Assembly: GCA_964373165.1 (NCBI GenBank)
Contig: CAYJTF010000008.1
Location: 1 to 25,524, forward strand
Reading direction: 5' to 3'
Length of the DNA: 25,524 nucleotides
Origin: JAGVVZ01 sp964373165
GTDB lineage: Archaea; Aenigmatarchaeota; Aenigmatarchaeia; CG10238-14
Shown piece by piece: positions 16,330 to 23,995 of the stretch (its first letter is position 1; every line of letters starts with the position of its first letter). The position numbers and the translations under genes were made by a program. Under the pieces are notes generated by a model. It ran no database searches. It was not told where the DNA came from and was given only the letters and a program-made list of their open reading frames with translations.

Positions 16330-16382
16330 TAACTATTTAAGATTAACCTTGCAAAATACACTTAACTAAAGGAGGATTTTCA
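16330..16382 (+). promoter_or_regulatory. ftsZ promoter and strong Shine-Dalgarno
   Basis: The TATA candidate is AACTATTTAAGATT (16331-16344). AAAGGAGGA (16368-16376) is a near-perfect Shine-Dalgarno six bases before the ATG. This gives a short leader with ribosome binding site, unlike the leaderless starts used by most first-in-operon genes here. Confidence 0.75.
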
Positions 16383-17474
16383 ATGGCTATAAGACCACTT
16401 TTAAAAAACAATGGCGGAAGACTAAGAAAAGTCGATGAAGAACTCAAACAATTTCTAGAATCAAAGAAAAGCAAGATAAAAGTCATTGGCTGCGGTGGAG
16501 CTGGCAATAATACAATAACTAGGATGAATTATGAAGGCATAGAGGGCGCAGAAACGATTGCAGTGAATACAGATGCACAAGATCTCTTGTACTCTCAAGC
16601 GGATAAAAAGGTTTTGATTGGTAGGGATCTAACAAAAGGCTTGGGCGCAGGTGGCGATCCAAATATTGGAATGGAATCTGCCAAAGAAACAAGAGAAGAG
16701 CTGAAGGCTGCTCTACAAAATGCTGACATGGTCTTTGTTACATGTGGATTAGGTGGCGGAACCGGAACAGGCTCTGCACCTGTCGTAGCAGGTATTGCAA
16801 AGCAATTAGGCATATTGACAGTTGGTGTCGTTACTTTGCCGTTCAGCATGGAAGGTAAACAAAGAATGGAAAATGCATTGACAGGACTGGCAAGAATGAG
16901 ACAGTCTGTAGATACGCTATTGATCATACCGAACGATAAGCTTTTGGAAGTTGTCCCAGATATTTCAATCAACACAGCATTCAAGATGGTTGACGACATA
17001 TTGGTCAATTCAGTCAGAGGTATTGTAGAGTTGATCACGAAAGCTGGCCTAGTCAATCTAGATTTTGCTGATGTCAAGGCAGTAATGGGCAACGGCGGAA
17101 TGGCTATGATCGGTGTTGGTGAAAGCAACGTCAACGGAAGAGCATTAGAATCTGTTATGAAAGCATTAAACGATCCGTTCTTAGCAGTGGATATCGAAGG
17201 CGCTAGAGGAGCTCTGATTAATGTCAGCGGTGGAGCAGACATGTCCTTGAACGAGGCTAAAGAGATTGTTGAAGTCGTCTCAAGCAAGCTCTCTGACAAC
17301 GCACAGATAATCTGGGGTGCCAGAGTGGAAGAAAACTTAAAGGATACGATAAAGACAATGGTTGTCGTAACAGGAGTAAAGGAAAAGGAGTTTTACAAAA
17401 GAGTTTTCACTAACGGAACCACAGATAAAAAGACTCTAGAAAAAGTTCTTGGCATTGATTTTGTTAAAAACTAA
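16383..17474 (+). CDS. ftsZ: Cell-division GTPase FtsZ
   Basis: This 363-residue tubulin-family GTPase polymerises into the division ring. GTP-binding elements: GCGGAGNN (36-43), VNTDAQDL (61-68) and the tubulin signature GGGTGTGSAP (124-133). The T7 loop NLDFAD (225-230) supplies the catalytic aspartates to the next subunit. All are intact. An N-terminal helix (about 16-30) precedes the core, as in archaeal FtsZ1-type proteins. The C-terminus stops shortly after the core (LGIDFVKN), without a long linker or an obvious conserved tail peptide for membrane tethers, so an anchoring partner would have to bind elsewhere. It is monocistronic, with its own promoter and a T-rich tract after the stop. 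Confidence 0.97.
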   Translation: MAIRPLLKNNGGRLRKVDEELKQFLESKKSKIKVIGCGGAGNNTITRMNYEGIEGAETIAVNTDAQDLLYSQADKKVLIGRDLTKGLGAGGDPNIGMESAKETREELKAALQNADMVFVTCGLGGGTGTGSAPVVAGIAKQLGILTVGVVTLPFSMEGKQRMENALTGLARMRQSVDTLLIIPNDKLLEVVPDISINTAFKMVDDILVNSVRGIVELITKAGLVNLDFADVKAVMGNGGMAMIGVGESNVNGRALESVMKALNDPFLAVDIEGARGALINVSGGADMSLNEAKEIVEVVSSKLSDNAQIIWGARVEENLKDTIKTMVVVTGVKEKEFYKRVFTNGTTDKKTLEKVLGIDFVKN

Positions 17475-17494
17475 TTTTCTTTTTATTAATTTTT
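17475..17494 (+). terminator. T-rich transcription termination tract after ftsZ
   Basis: Immediately after the stop come TTTTC, TTTTT and TTTTT runs broken by ATTAA, the kind of oligo-T tract archaeal RNA polymerase terminates at. There is no hairpin. Confidence 0.45.
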
Positions 17495-17535
17495 GTGAAA
17501 TACTTGCATGATTTATAAAATAGATTTGTGATTGT

Positions 17536-17874
17536 ATGGGAGATTTTGTTGAGGATCTAAAACAAGTACTCGCTGAGATGAAATATGAATTATTATTAGA
17601 GTACACACATGACGGAAAACCTCACTATTTAACGTCAATTCCTGATAGTGTTGATTATGGCATAGTGCATGAAGTATTGGTGCCCACTCTTACTGATCTA
17701 GGATATGTTGTTTCAAGTTATCCAGTACAATTACATACTATAGCAAGAATTCTAACTTTGGATTTAGTAAAAAGAGAAGTAATAGATAAATATCCTGAAC
17801 ATGAACTTGATGCTTCATCTAAACTCTTCACAGTTAAATACGAAGGTGAAATCAAAGAAGAAAACTCAGTTTAA
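17536..17874 (+). CDS. Small orphan acidic protein
   Basis: This 112-residue, soluble, acidic protein is unrecognised. The predicted order is helix (DFVEDLKQVLAEMKYELLLEY), short strands (KPHYLTSIP), helix (IVHEVLVPTLTDLG) and strand/helix, an alpha/beta pattern typical of small domains. The TATA ATTTATAAAATAG (about 17511-17523) stands close before the ATG. It follows the ftsZ terminator tract and so is probably independently transcribed. It converges with the MsrQ-like gene. Confidence 0.65.
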   Translation: MGDFVEDLKQVLAEMKYELLLEYTHDGKPHYLTSIPDSVDYGIVHEVLVPTLTDLGYVVSSYPVQLHTIARILTLDLVKREVIDKYPEHELDASSKLFTVKYEGEIKEENSV

Positions 17875-17903
17875 GTGTTCTCATCCGCGATAACTTATAA
17901 AAA

Positions 17904-18482
17904 TTATTTACGATATTTTATTTTCGCTATAATTATTAACAGGATCATGAGACCTATAATGATCTTCAAAATAACATTTTTCATAAATATCAGGCCTATG
18001 TTGAATGAATGCATCGCAACCAGAACCAAGACGACATAAATCAGATAGTGCAGTCTCTTCCAGTTTTTTCCTAAAATCCTGACTGATTTATCATTGGAGG
18101 TCACAAACATTGCGATTAAAATAAGAAATGATATTGTTCCAAGACCAAGAAACAGTCTGTTCGGATTCTGGATGATTTTATTCATATCCCAATTGAAAAA
18201 GAAGTTGTAAACGAGCAACACATGGATTAAGGCAAAAACAAACGTATAAATTCCGATCCATCTTCTGCTGACAAGTAAACCAACTGTGAGATCGTTCTTC
18301 TTGAGTTTCATCAATATGGGTATTAATAATACAAACATGATTGACAGAAGAGCCAAAAATCCAAAACTGCTGACGTAAATCAATATAAGTTGTTTAGATG
18401 AAACCGATACAAGTCTTCCTATAAGCAGAATTAATAAGATAATAGATATTCCGGCTAGGTGGATCCTCAGATTGTTTTTCAT
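17904..18482 (-). CDS. Ferric-reductase-like / MsrQ-type heme b membrane protein
   Basis: This 192-residue protein has about six membrane helices. The pattern SRRWIGIYTFVFALIHVLL, then TSND...GKNWKRLHYLIYV, then VAMHSF matches the ferric reductase-like transmembrane family, close to MsrQ/YedZ. His87, His145 and His158 are the expected heme ligands. Family role: carrying electrons through the membrane, in MsrQ to the methionine sulfoxide reductase MsrP. No MsrP-like gene lies in the window, so the partner and the electron donor are unknown. A link to the many Cys-rich surface proteins encoded nearby (envelope redox balance) is only a thought. The ATG starts at a FMKNNL-type basic N-terminus with AT-rich promoter DNA upstream. 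Confidence 0.8.
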   Translation of the reverse strand: MKNNLRIHLAGISIILLILLIGRLVSVSSKQLILIYVSSFGFLALLSIMFVLLIPILMKLKKNDLTVGLLVSRRWIGIYTFVFALIHVLLVYNFFFNWDMNKIIQNPNRLFLGLGTISFLILIAMFVTSNDKSVRILGKNWKRLHYLIYVVLVLVAMHSFNIGLIFMKNVILKIIIGLMILLIIIAKIKYRK

Positions 18483-18566
18483 TTAATTATTTTTAGAATT
18501 TTATTTTTATATGTTCTTGTATTTGCACACTTTTGTATTTTATCGAATACTGCAACCGTCATCAAT

Positions 18567-18608
18567 TATTTGATAAAACATATGATTTGTATTTGATAAA
18601 ACATATGA
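18567..18608. repeat. 19-bp perfect direct repeat, two copies, 23-bp period
   Basis: TATTTGATAAAACATATGA occurs at 18567-18585 and 18590-18608, separated by four bases. It lies between the 18482 (-) gene start and the 18620 (-) gene end, about 85-125 bases upstream of the MsrQ-like gene. It may be a tandem binding site or a recent duplication. Confidence 0.75.
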
Positions 18609-18619
18609 AGAATAATCAC

Positions 18620-18850
18620 TCAGAAATATAATTCTCTTTTATTGAATGAAAAATTATTTACTGGAATCACATAACTGCCCGAACCGTCTTGCGGATAGAA
18701 TTTAACTTGTCCGTTAGGCCAGACATATATCAAATCATCTCTTATAACAGCTCCTGCTACACTAGACCTCGAATTGAAATACCCCAGAACCATTCTAACA
18801 TCTGCAGTTTCGAGATGTTTAGCTCTAATATTTGCCAACGGGTCCGTCAT
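18620..18850 (-). CDS. Small orphan protein
   Basis: This 76-residue protein is unrecognised. After a helical N-terminus (DPLANIRAKHLETADV) it is beta-rich, with LIYVWPNGQVKFYPQDGSG suggesting hairpins. TATA (ATATTTAAGG on the gene strand, about 18899-18908) lies about 50 bases before the ATG, so a leader of about 20-25 bases is expected. An operator-like palindrome abuts TATA on its upstream side. The promoter and operator support a real gene despite its small size. Confidence 0.6.
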   Translation of the reverse strand: MTDPLANIRAKHLETADVRMVLGYFNSRSSVAGAVIRDDLIYVWPNGQVKFYPQDGSGSYVIPVNNFSFNKRELYF

Positions 18851-18908
18851 TTCAATTACCTTCCATCTATTTTGTGATCAATATCTAAGATAAGAAACCT
18901 TAAATATT

Positions 18909-18925
18909 TTACTATTAAGTAGAAA
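18909..18925. promoter_or_regulatory. Operator-like palindrome upstream of the minus-strand gene starting at 18850
   Basis: On the gene strand the site reads TTTCTACTTAATAGTAA, directly upstream of TATA. Its right half CTTAATAGTA equals that of the site at 22207-22223. Confidence 0.55.
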
Positions 18926-19060
18926 CTTTCGTTTCTCTCCCATTTCGTTTTCAGTCTGTGGTTTTTTCTATGCTATCATATGAATCAAAATAATGCTTTA
19001 AAATGACATTTTAGAAAGATTTAAGAAGCTTCTTTTTTATTAAAATAGAAAAGTGATAAG

Positions 19061-19378
19061 ATGCCTGACGTGTTAATAGACCCTCAAATGAGAGCTTATA
19101 TAGCATTAGCGGCTCCTAGAATTTTAGGTGTAGGCGATTATACAATAACAGAACCGCAAAGCTACAGTGTTGTCGAAGAGGGATTAGGAAGTGTTAGTCT
19201 CTACATATGCAAAGTAGTATTAAACTCTGGGAAAGTTGCCTATGCTGTCGAAGGTTCTATTCCAGGACATCCGGTGATTAAGGGTTTGTATGATACCGGT
19301 GATCTAACAGAAGCGGTGACAAAGAATATAGCCGAAATAATGAACGCTGGGCCTGTACAAGACGATGAAATTTTATAG
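19061..19378 (+). CDS. Small orphan protein
   Basis: This 105-residue soluble protein is unrecognised. It is beta-rich in the middle (SVSLYICKVVLNSGKVAYAVEG) and ends with a helix (LTEAVTKNIAEIMN) and an acidic tail. TATA-like TTTTTTATTAAAATAG (about 19031-19046) stands before the ATG. Its stop is two bases from the stop of the large surface protein on the other strand, so the genes are tightly convergent. Confidence 0.6.
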   Translation: MPDVLIDPQMRAYIALAAPRILGVGDYTITEPQSYSVVEEGLGSVSLYICKVVLNSGKVAYAVEGSIPGHPVIKGLYDTGDLTEAVTKNIAEIMNAGPVQDDEIL

Positions 19379-19380
19379 AT

Positions 19381-21636
19381 TCAATATCTCCATCCTCTTC
19401 CCCATACATATCCTTTCTTTCCTAGTATCGGGTGAGGATAGAACTTCCAGACTAACAAAATCAAAGCAGCTGCCGCAACTACTAAACCTAAAACAATAGG
19501 ACTGGTTATGACTTGAACAAGCCTGCCTGTGGGCTGCAATCTTTCTTTAACTGTTGTTGTTTCTGTGGGTTCAATAGGTGATTCTATTGTCTTTGTGACT
19601 GTAGGTGTAGTCGCTGACACAGCTTCACCTGTTACTTGCAATTTAAACTCATGAGGTATTGTGACAGTACCATAGTTGGATGCTGCAGCCCCTTTCAGTA
19701 TCAGTGAATAAGTGTAAATTTTACTGTCTGTTGGCATGTTGAATGTCAGTTCGAAATCCTTTGTCTCACCCTTCTTGACTTCATCAAACCTATCTGGCTG
19801 TAGAGTAAACCATCTCGTGTCCAACCCTTCTCCTCTTAAAAATAATTTCAAATCTCTCAAATCGTAGTTGTAGTTATTGACAAATGACCCGGATAATTTT
19901 AAAGAACTTCCTGCTGTAGTCTCAACTTTTGTGGATATTCCATTTATTGTTGCATTACCTGACGGTACGAATCTCGAACCTCCACTGCCACCTCCACCAC
20001 CACCGGATGAAGAAACTGGAAACGGCACGAATACATCTGTTGTCGCATTGTTATTCTGTTCGTCGCTCTCAATAATTTTATTTGTCGAGTCTGCTGCTAC
20101 TTTTAATCTGTGATTGCCACTAGCAAGATTAGTCACATTGAATGTGATGGATGTCGTCTTATTAGGAATCAGTGTAATCGTTCTATTCAAGCCCAATATA
20201 TCATTGTGATAAAATGACACGACAAAATTGCTTGCATTGTACTGGCCTCTGTTGGTGATTGATACATTATACGCAACATCTCCGCCTATTCCAGGAGATT
20301 CTGGCAATACAGCAATAGATTCTATCAACAGATCGGATAAATCATGAAATATTCCATCAAAAACTTTCTCATATCCACTACTGTTATCCACATTGATTAA
20401 TGATTCAAGATCACCATCATTATCAGCATCTCCTTGAGCTACATCTGTCATCAGCTCATTATCAGGATCCCAATATTTGTCATAAACATCATTTCTTTTT
20501 ATATCTATCAAGAAATCTGTCATCCCGTCTTTATCTCCGTCCATCAATAACACTTTTGTATTGCTGTTAGGATCTTCATACAGTTCGTAGCCGTCTGTCA
20601 CTATTCCATTTTTGTTTGTCGCTGTTTCATTGTTGCCATCATTATCTACATCCAATTCAACAGATTCGCCAGGAAGTATATCGCATTTATCTCCTCTCCC
20701 ATTCTTATTTCTGTCTGCCTGATCAACGTTAGAAACAAATGGGCAGTTATCAAGATTATCTTTTACCCCGTCCTTATCACTATCATCTATGCATCCGTCG
20801 TTATTCGCATCGTAATTTCTAGAATCTTCATTAGGACATACATCGCATAAATCACCCAAAAGATCGTTATCTGAATTCAGTTGATCTGCATTCGATGCGT
20901 TAATACAGTTATCATTATAATCCAAAACGCTGTCTGCATCTAAGTCACTTGAAACCCATTTAACTGATTCTCTGAACATTATCTCTGCCTGTTCTGTCCA
21001 ATAAATGGGATAGCTCACACCAAAGAAGACAACTCTCGCCTTGGGTGTCACGCCATATAGTTCCTGACCTGCCTCTGCTACTGCTATTGCGGCATAATTC
21101 CCGCTATCATCAGAACTTGCTATTACGTTCATCCGTGTATTTGCTGATTTTATGTTTATGATAGGACCATCGCCAGCTACGTGGACGAACGGCCTGTCTC
21201 CCAAAGAATAATCTTTTAATATTGACACTGAGTTGTTCTGAATTACTATCTTCTGTCTTCCGAATGATGATGTCGTGCCTGCTGATAATGCTCTAGTCCA
21301 GCCCCACTCATCCAGAAACTTGCCGTCAATAACAACTGACGGGAAACTGTTAACAGGTATATTGACAATAGAATTGTCCAACTCTTTTGATGCGCCGACA
21401 TTAGTTGGTCTTCCAGCAACAACAATAACGTCATAATCTGGATATGCAATTGGTACGTCTCTATCTATTATTGTGACATCATAACCCATGCCGTTCAATA
21501 ACGACAAAACTTTCTTTTCATATAATTCAGATAAACCTGTCGCGTTCTTTACAACCAGAATTGCTGATTTTGCTTCAACTGCTGCTAATACTAATAAGAA
21601 ACTTATGAAGACGCTTATGAATGTTTTCCCATTCAA
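19381..21636 (-). CDS. Large calcium-binding-repeat / CARDB cell-surface protein
   Basis: This protein has 751 residues. After a signal peptide (1-22) comes an alpha/beta domain (about 23-230; VILD-like strands such as YDVIVVAGRP and ARVVFFGVSYP) resembling a flavodoxin/ThuA-like fold. Thrombospondin type 3-like Asp/Asn repeats follow (about 231-345; DSDKDGVKDNLDNCP, NKNGRGDKCD), which bind calcium in known proteins, then an Asp-rich linker and a CARDB domain (about 435-535; PGIGGDVAYNVSITNRG). A Gly/Ser linker (SSGGGGGGSGGS), a second beta domain, a Thr/Pro stalk, one membrane helix (about 711-728) and a short basic/aromatic tail complete it. The start is TTG, overlapping the upstream stop (TTGA); it is needed to include the signal peptide. 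It forms an operon with 21633-22181. Confidence 0.85.
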   Translation of the reverse strand: MNGKTFISVFISFLLVLAAVEAKSAILVVKNATGLSELYEKKVLSLLNGMGYDVTIIDRDVPIAYPDYDVIVVAGRPTNVGASKELDNSIVNIPVNSFPSVVIDGKFLDEWGWTRALSAGTTSSFGRQKIVIQNNSVSILKDYSLGDRPFVHVAGDGPIINIKSANTRMNVIASSDDSGNYAAIAVAEAGQELYGVTPKARVVFFGVSYPIYWTEQAEIMFRESVKWVSSDLDADSVLDYNDNCINASNADQLNSDNDLLGDLCDVCPNEDSRNYDANNDGCIDDSDKDGVKDNLDNCPFVSNVDQADRNKNGRGDKCDILPGESVELDVDNDGNNETATNKNGIVTDGYELYEDPNSNTKVLLMDGDKDGMTDFLIDIKRNDVYDKYWDPDNELMTDVAQGDADNDGDLESLINVDNSSGYEKVFDGIFHDLSDLLIESIAVLPESPGIGGDVAYNVSITNRGQYNASNFVVSFYHNDILGLNRTITLIPNKTTSITFNVTNLASGNHRLKVAADSTNKIIESDEQNNNATTDVFVPFPVSSSGGGGGGSGGSRFVPSGNATINGISTKVETTAGSSLKLSGSFVNNYNYDLRDLKLFLRGEGLDTRWFTLQPDRFDEVKKGETKDFELTFNMPTDSKIYTYSLILKGAAASNYGTVTIPHEFKLQVTGEAVSATTPTVTKTIESPIEPTETTTVKERLQPTGRLVQVITSPIVLGLVVAAAALILLVWKFYPHPILGKKGYVWGRGWRY

Positions 21637-22181
21637 TTCGATCCACTTTTCTTTGGTTTTTTAGATGAATGTTTTTTCGGTTTTTTAGACAAGAAAATCA
21701 ATACGGCCAGTAATGCCAATAATGCCAGTACCAGGCCTATCATCTGATAATTGGATAAAGGCCATTTCCTTTCTACATATTCTTCTCCTGCTGCAACCAC
21801 AATGATCTGCGCTTCCAAAACAACTGGAACATGATTTTGTGCTGAGTATGTCGCAAGAATTACTCCCTGATATCTTCCCGGTTTTAGAACTTTTCCTGTG
21901 AAATTAGCAAATGTGCTCTGGTTTGGTTCTATCAGCAATTGAGGCGTATCTATATTGATAACATTCTTCAAATTCTCATCTGGTGCTAATGTAACGTTCA
22001 ATGTGATGTTATTTTTGTTTTTAATTTCAAAGAATCCTTTAGTCATACCAGGAGAATCCTTTGTGACGTTGGCGTATAAGATCATTTTAGGGGGCCTTAA
22101 ATGGTAATATAAGGCTGATGCTTCTCCAACTAAAATTATCGTTAATGCCAAAAATACGAATAAAGCTAATTGTCTTTTCAT
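21633..22181 (-). CDS. Exported single-span surface protein with Lys-rich tail
   Basis: This protein has about 182 residues: a signal peptide (MKRQLALFVFLALTIILVGE), an outside beta-sandwich (about 25-130) with several Asn-x-Thr/Ser sites (NVT, NIT), a membrane helix (MIGLVLALLALLAVLIFL) and a 20-residue Lys/Ser tail (KKPKKHSSKKPKK). I chose ATG 22181, which has AAGGTG nine bases upstream; a GTG four codons earlier (22193) is the alternative. It is the first gene of the operon with the large CARDB protein, so the two probably form a surface complex. An operator-like palindrome lies between its TATA (ATTTAAATC, about 22228-22236) and start. Confidence 0.8.
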   Translation of the reverse strand: MKRQLALFVFLALTIILVGEASALYYHLRPPKMILYANVTKDSPGMTKGFFEIKNKNNITLNVTLAPDENLKNVINIDTPQLLIEPNQSTFANFTGKVLKPGRYQGVILATYSAQNHVPVVLEAQIIVVAAGEEYVERKWPLSNYQMIGLVLALLALLAVLIFLSKKPKKHSSKKPKKSGSN

Positions 22182-22206
22182 AGAGTTTCGCACCTTAACT
22201 TATAGA

Positions 22207-22223
22207 CTACTATTAAGAAGTAA
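22207..22223. promoter_or_regulatory. Operator-like palindrome for the two-gene surface operon
   Basis: On the gene strand the site reads TTACTTCTTAATAGTAG, located between TATA and the ATG at 22181. It differs from the site of the other large surface gene (12682-12698) at only three of 17 positions. Confidence 0.6.
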
Positions 22224-22336
22224 AAGATTTAAATCTAAGGCATAGAAATTCTTATTTTTGTCAAACAAGAGAGAAAATTTCTTTCTAGATAAAATAAAGG
22301 TTTTTTCTATTTGATAGAGTATTGTATCGTTGTTCA

Positions 22337-22645
22337 TTATATCCTATACTGCTCTAAATATTGCCGTATTTTTTGAGGGTCAATTCCCCTGCTCTCGAAA
22401 TATTCTATTACAGTTCCTACCAACCACGCATGCATGCCAGCATTTATTTCAGCCGAACTCATCTGAACAGCCAAATCCATTCCCCTGTAATCGGGTATTG
22501 CCTGTACAAAACACATCTCTACATATTTTCCTTCTCTTGATAAATTATGGCCTATAAGTAATGTAACGGGTATTAAATAATCCTTCTGTTCATAAGAAAA
22601 TTTATAACATAAATTTAATCTGTCTATGTGCTGAAAATATAACAT
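22337..22645 (-). CDS. Small orphan protein
   Basis: This protein of about 102 residues is unrecognised. I prefer ATG 22645 (MLYFQHIDRLNL), because TATA (TATAAATTA on the gene strand, about 22667-22675) is about 27 bases upstream. An in-frame ATG at 22663 would sit too close to TATA. The sequence is a mixed alpha/beta domain (LIPVTLLIGHNL, YVEMCFVQAIPDYRG) with a C-terminal helical pair (WLVGTVIEYFESRGIDPQKI). There is no signal peptide. It stands alone between the surface operon and the possible GT-B gene. Confidence 0.6.
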   Translation of the reverse strand: MLYFQHIDRLNLCYKFSYEQKDYLIPVTLLIGHNLSREGKYVEMCFVQAIPDYRGMDLAVQMSSAEINAGMHAWLVGTVIEYFESRGIDPQKIRQYLEQYRI

Positions 22646-22759
22646 GAGAAGGAGAAGAATCACTAATAATTTATATCTATCGGATAGGAATTTTCAGCAG
22701 AACATCGACGCGAACATGTACAGAATAATTATAAATTCTTTTTATTTAAACCAAATTAA

Positions 22760-23941
22760 ATGAATTTGCGATTGCCCGTTTATGACGTGGGAAAGGGAAA
22801 TATTATATTTGCTTTAGCATTCATCGATGCAGAAAATAGAATGAGGCAGCTAGGCCAAACATTTCCCTGGGAAAAATCTGAAATTTTCAGTTTGCCTTCA
22901 AAGTCCGCGGCAGAATTCCATAGAAGAATATCAGTCAACCCTGCAGCAGCAAGAGTATATTCGAACGGCGTTGCTTATAATCTTCTCAGAACAGTCGGCA
23001 GAGCATTGATTACTGATAAAATTACAAGACGATTTTGTGAAGAAGCATCCAAAACGGGAGACGGCATATTTGCATTTCAAAATATGGTCTTGGAGTATAT
23101 GATAAAAGCCAGAAGAGGTAATAAAATCGGCATCTATTCACCTGATTCTATTCACAAGCCTGGGATACCTAAAAATATCGATTTTGCTGTTTTGAGAGAT
23201 GAAAGATATGTAGATGATTTTTTAAAAGATTTTCCCGACTTGCCTAGAGATCATATATTGGCATTGCCTCTGACTCCAGAACTCATCGCGAGAGGAAGAG
23301 AAGAACATTATGCCAGAAGGAAAGAATCTAGAAGAAGGGGGGATAAACTCCATATCGTATTGAATCCATCTAGAAGCGGTGTGCCTTATTACGGCCATCC
23401 CCTCATGCTTTCATTGACAACTCTATTGGGAGAAGGCCACTCATTAACTGTTATTGGTTCAGAGCCCAAATCGGATGAAACGATGATTCTATGCGCAAGA
23501 GCGTATTGTAAAAGACATGGGTTAAGTGACGATATTGTTGGCGAAACTTATTCTAGGCCTCAAGAAGGACGAATCAGATTTGTCAGGAATTATGATGTGA
23601 TGCGACTAATACCGGAAGCTGCAAAGGCTATATGTGATGCTGATCTAGTAGTATGCGGATCAAATGAAACACCATCTATAACTAAAACGGATTGCTGTCC
23701 GACTGTGGTTTATAGATCAGACAGAGGAATACATGAAATAAGAAATAGAGAAGAGGCTGAGAGAGACGGAACTGCTTATGTTTTAAAAGGCAATGCTAAA
23801 AGTCAATATCTGACTTGCGCCGATCAGATAAGAGCTGTTGAAAGACAACTAGATGTTATGATGGAACGGTGCCATACCTATGCCGGACCATATGATGGAA
23901 ATGAAAAGGTTGTTTCGTTTGTGGCACGAATGATGACATAA
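22760..23941 (+). CDS. Orphan protein, possible GT-B-fold glycosyltransferase-like
   Basis: This protein has 393 residues. It starts MNLRLPVYDVGKG, the N-terminal pattern shared with 1876 and 13735. Two alpha/beta halves are suggested. The second begins KLHIVLNPSRSGVPYYGH (about 194-212), followed by SLTVIGSEP, a basic helical stretch, CDADLVVCGSNETPSI (about 294-309) and TVVYRSDRG. A 'strand-GSxxxPS' turn near the C-terminus recalls the nucleotide-sugar site of GT-B enzymes, but the match is loose and no catalytic residue is certain. A nearby arginine-rich linker (ARRKESRRRG) joins the halves. TATA (ATTATAAATT, 22727-22736) is about 28 bases before the ATG. No operator-like palindrome is present. 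Confidence 0.65.
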   Translation: MNLRLPVYDVGKGNIIFALAFIDAENRMRQLGQTFPWEKSEIFSLPSKSAAEFHRRISVNPAAARVYSNGVAYNLLRTVGRALITDKITRRFCEEASKTGDGIFAFQNMVLEYMIKARRGNKIGIYSPDSIHKPGIPKNIDFAVLRDERYVDDFLKDFPDLPRDHILALPLTPELIARGREEHYARRKESRRRGDKLHIVLNPSRSGVPYYGHPLMLSLTTLLGEGHSLTVIGSEPKSDETMILCARAYCKRHGLSDDIVGETYSRPQEGRIRFVRNYDVMRLIPEAAKAICDADLVVCGSNETPSITKTDCCPTVVYRSDRGIHEIRNREEAERDGTAYVLKGNAKSQYLTCADQIRAVERQLDVMMERCHTYAGPYDGNEKVVSFVARMMT

Positions 23942-23976
23942 AAGTTCCGTTTTTCCAAGACAATACATATAAGTTA

Positions 23977-23993
23977 TTACCACTAATAAGTAA
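23977..23993. promoter_or_regulatory. Operator-like palindrome at the gluzincin gene
   Basis: TTACCACTAATAAGTAA lies between TATA (ACATATAAG, about 23965-23973) and the ATG at 23996. Its reverse complement TTACTTATTAGTGGTAA aligns with the site at 1163-1179 and with the general TTACT-n7-AGTAA form. Confidence 0.5.
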
Positions 23994-23995
23994 GG

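Noticed and set aside
16323..16334. TAGTGATAACTA near the ftsZ TATA as a member of the operator family
   Set aside because: The half-sites are in the opposite (everted) orientation and the spacing does not fit. Only a weak TCACTACC half-match remains.
16595..17299. A long open frame of 234 codons on the minus strand opposite ftsZ
   Set aside because: It lies entirely inside ftsZ, has low-complexity composition rich in Ser, Pro, Thr and Leu, and has no promoter. It is a by-product of ftsZ codon use.
19970..20010. Glycine-codon run (CCACCACC on the + strand) as a repeat element
   Set aside because: It encodes the Gly/Ser linker of the CARDB surface protein.
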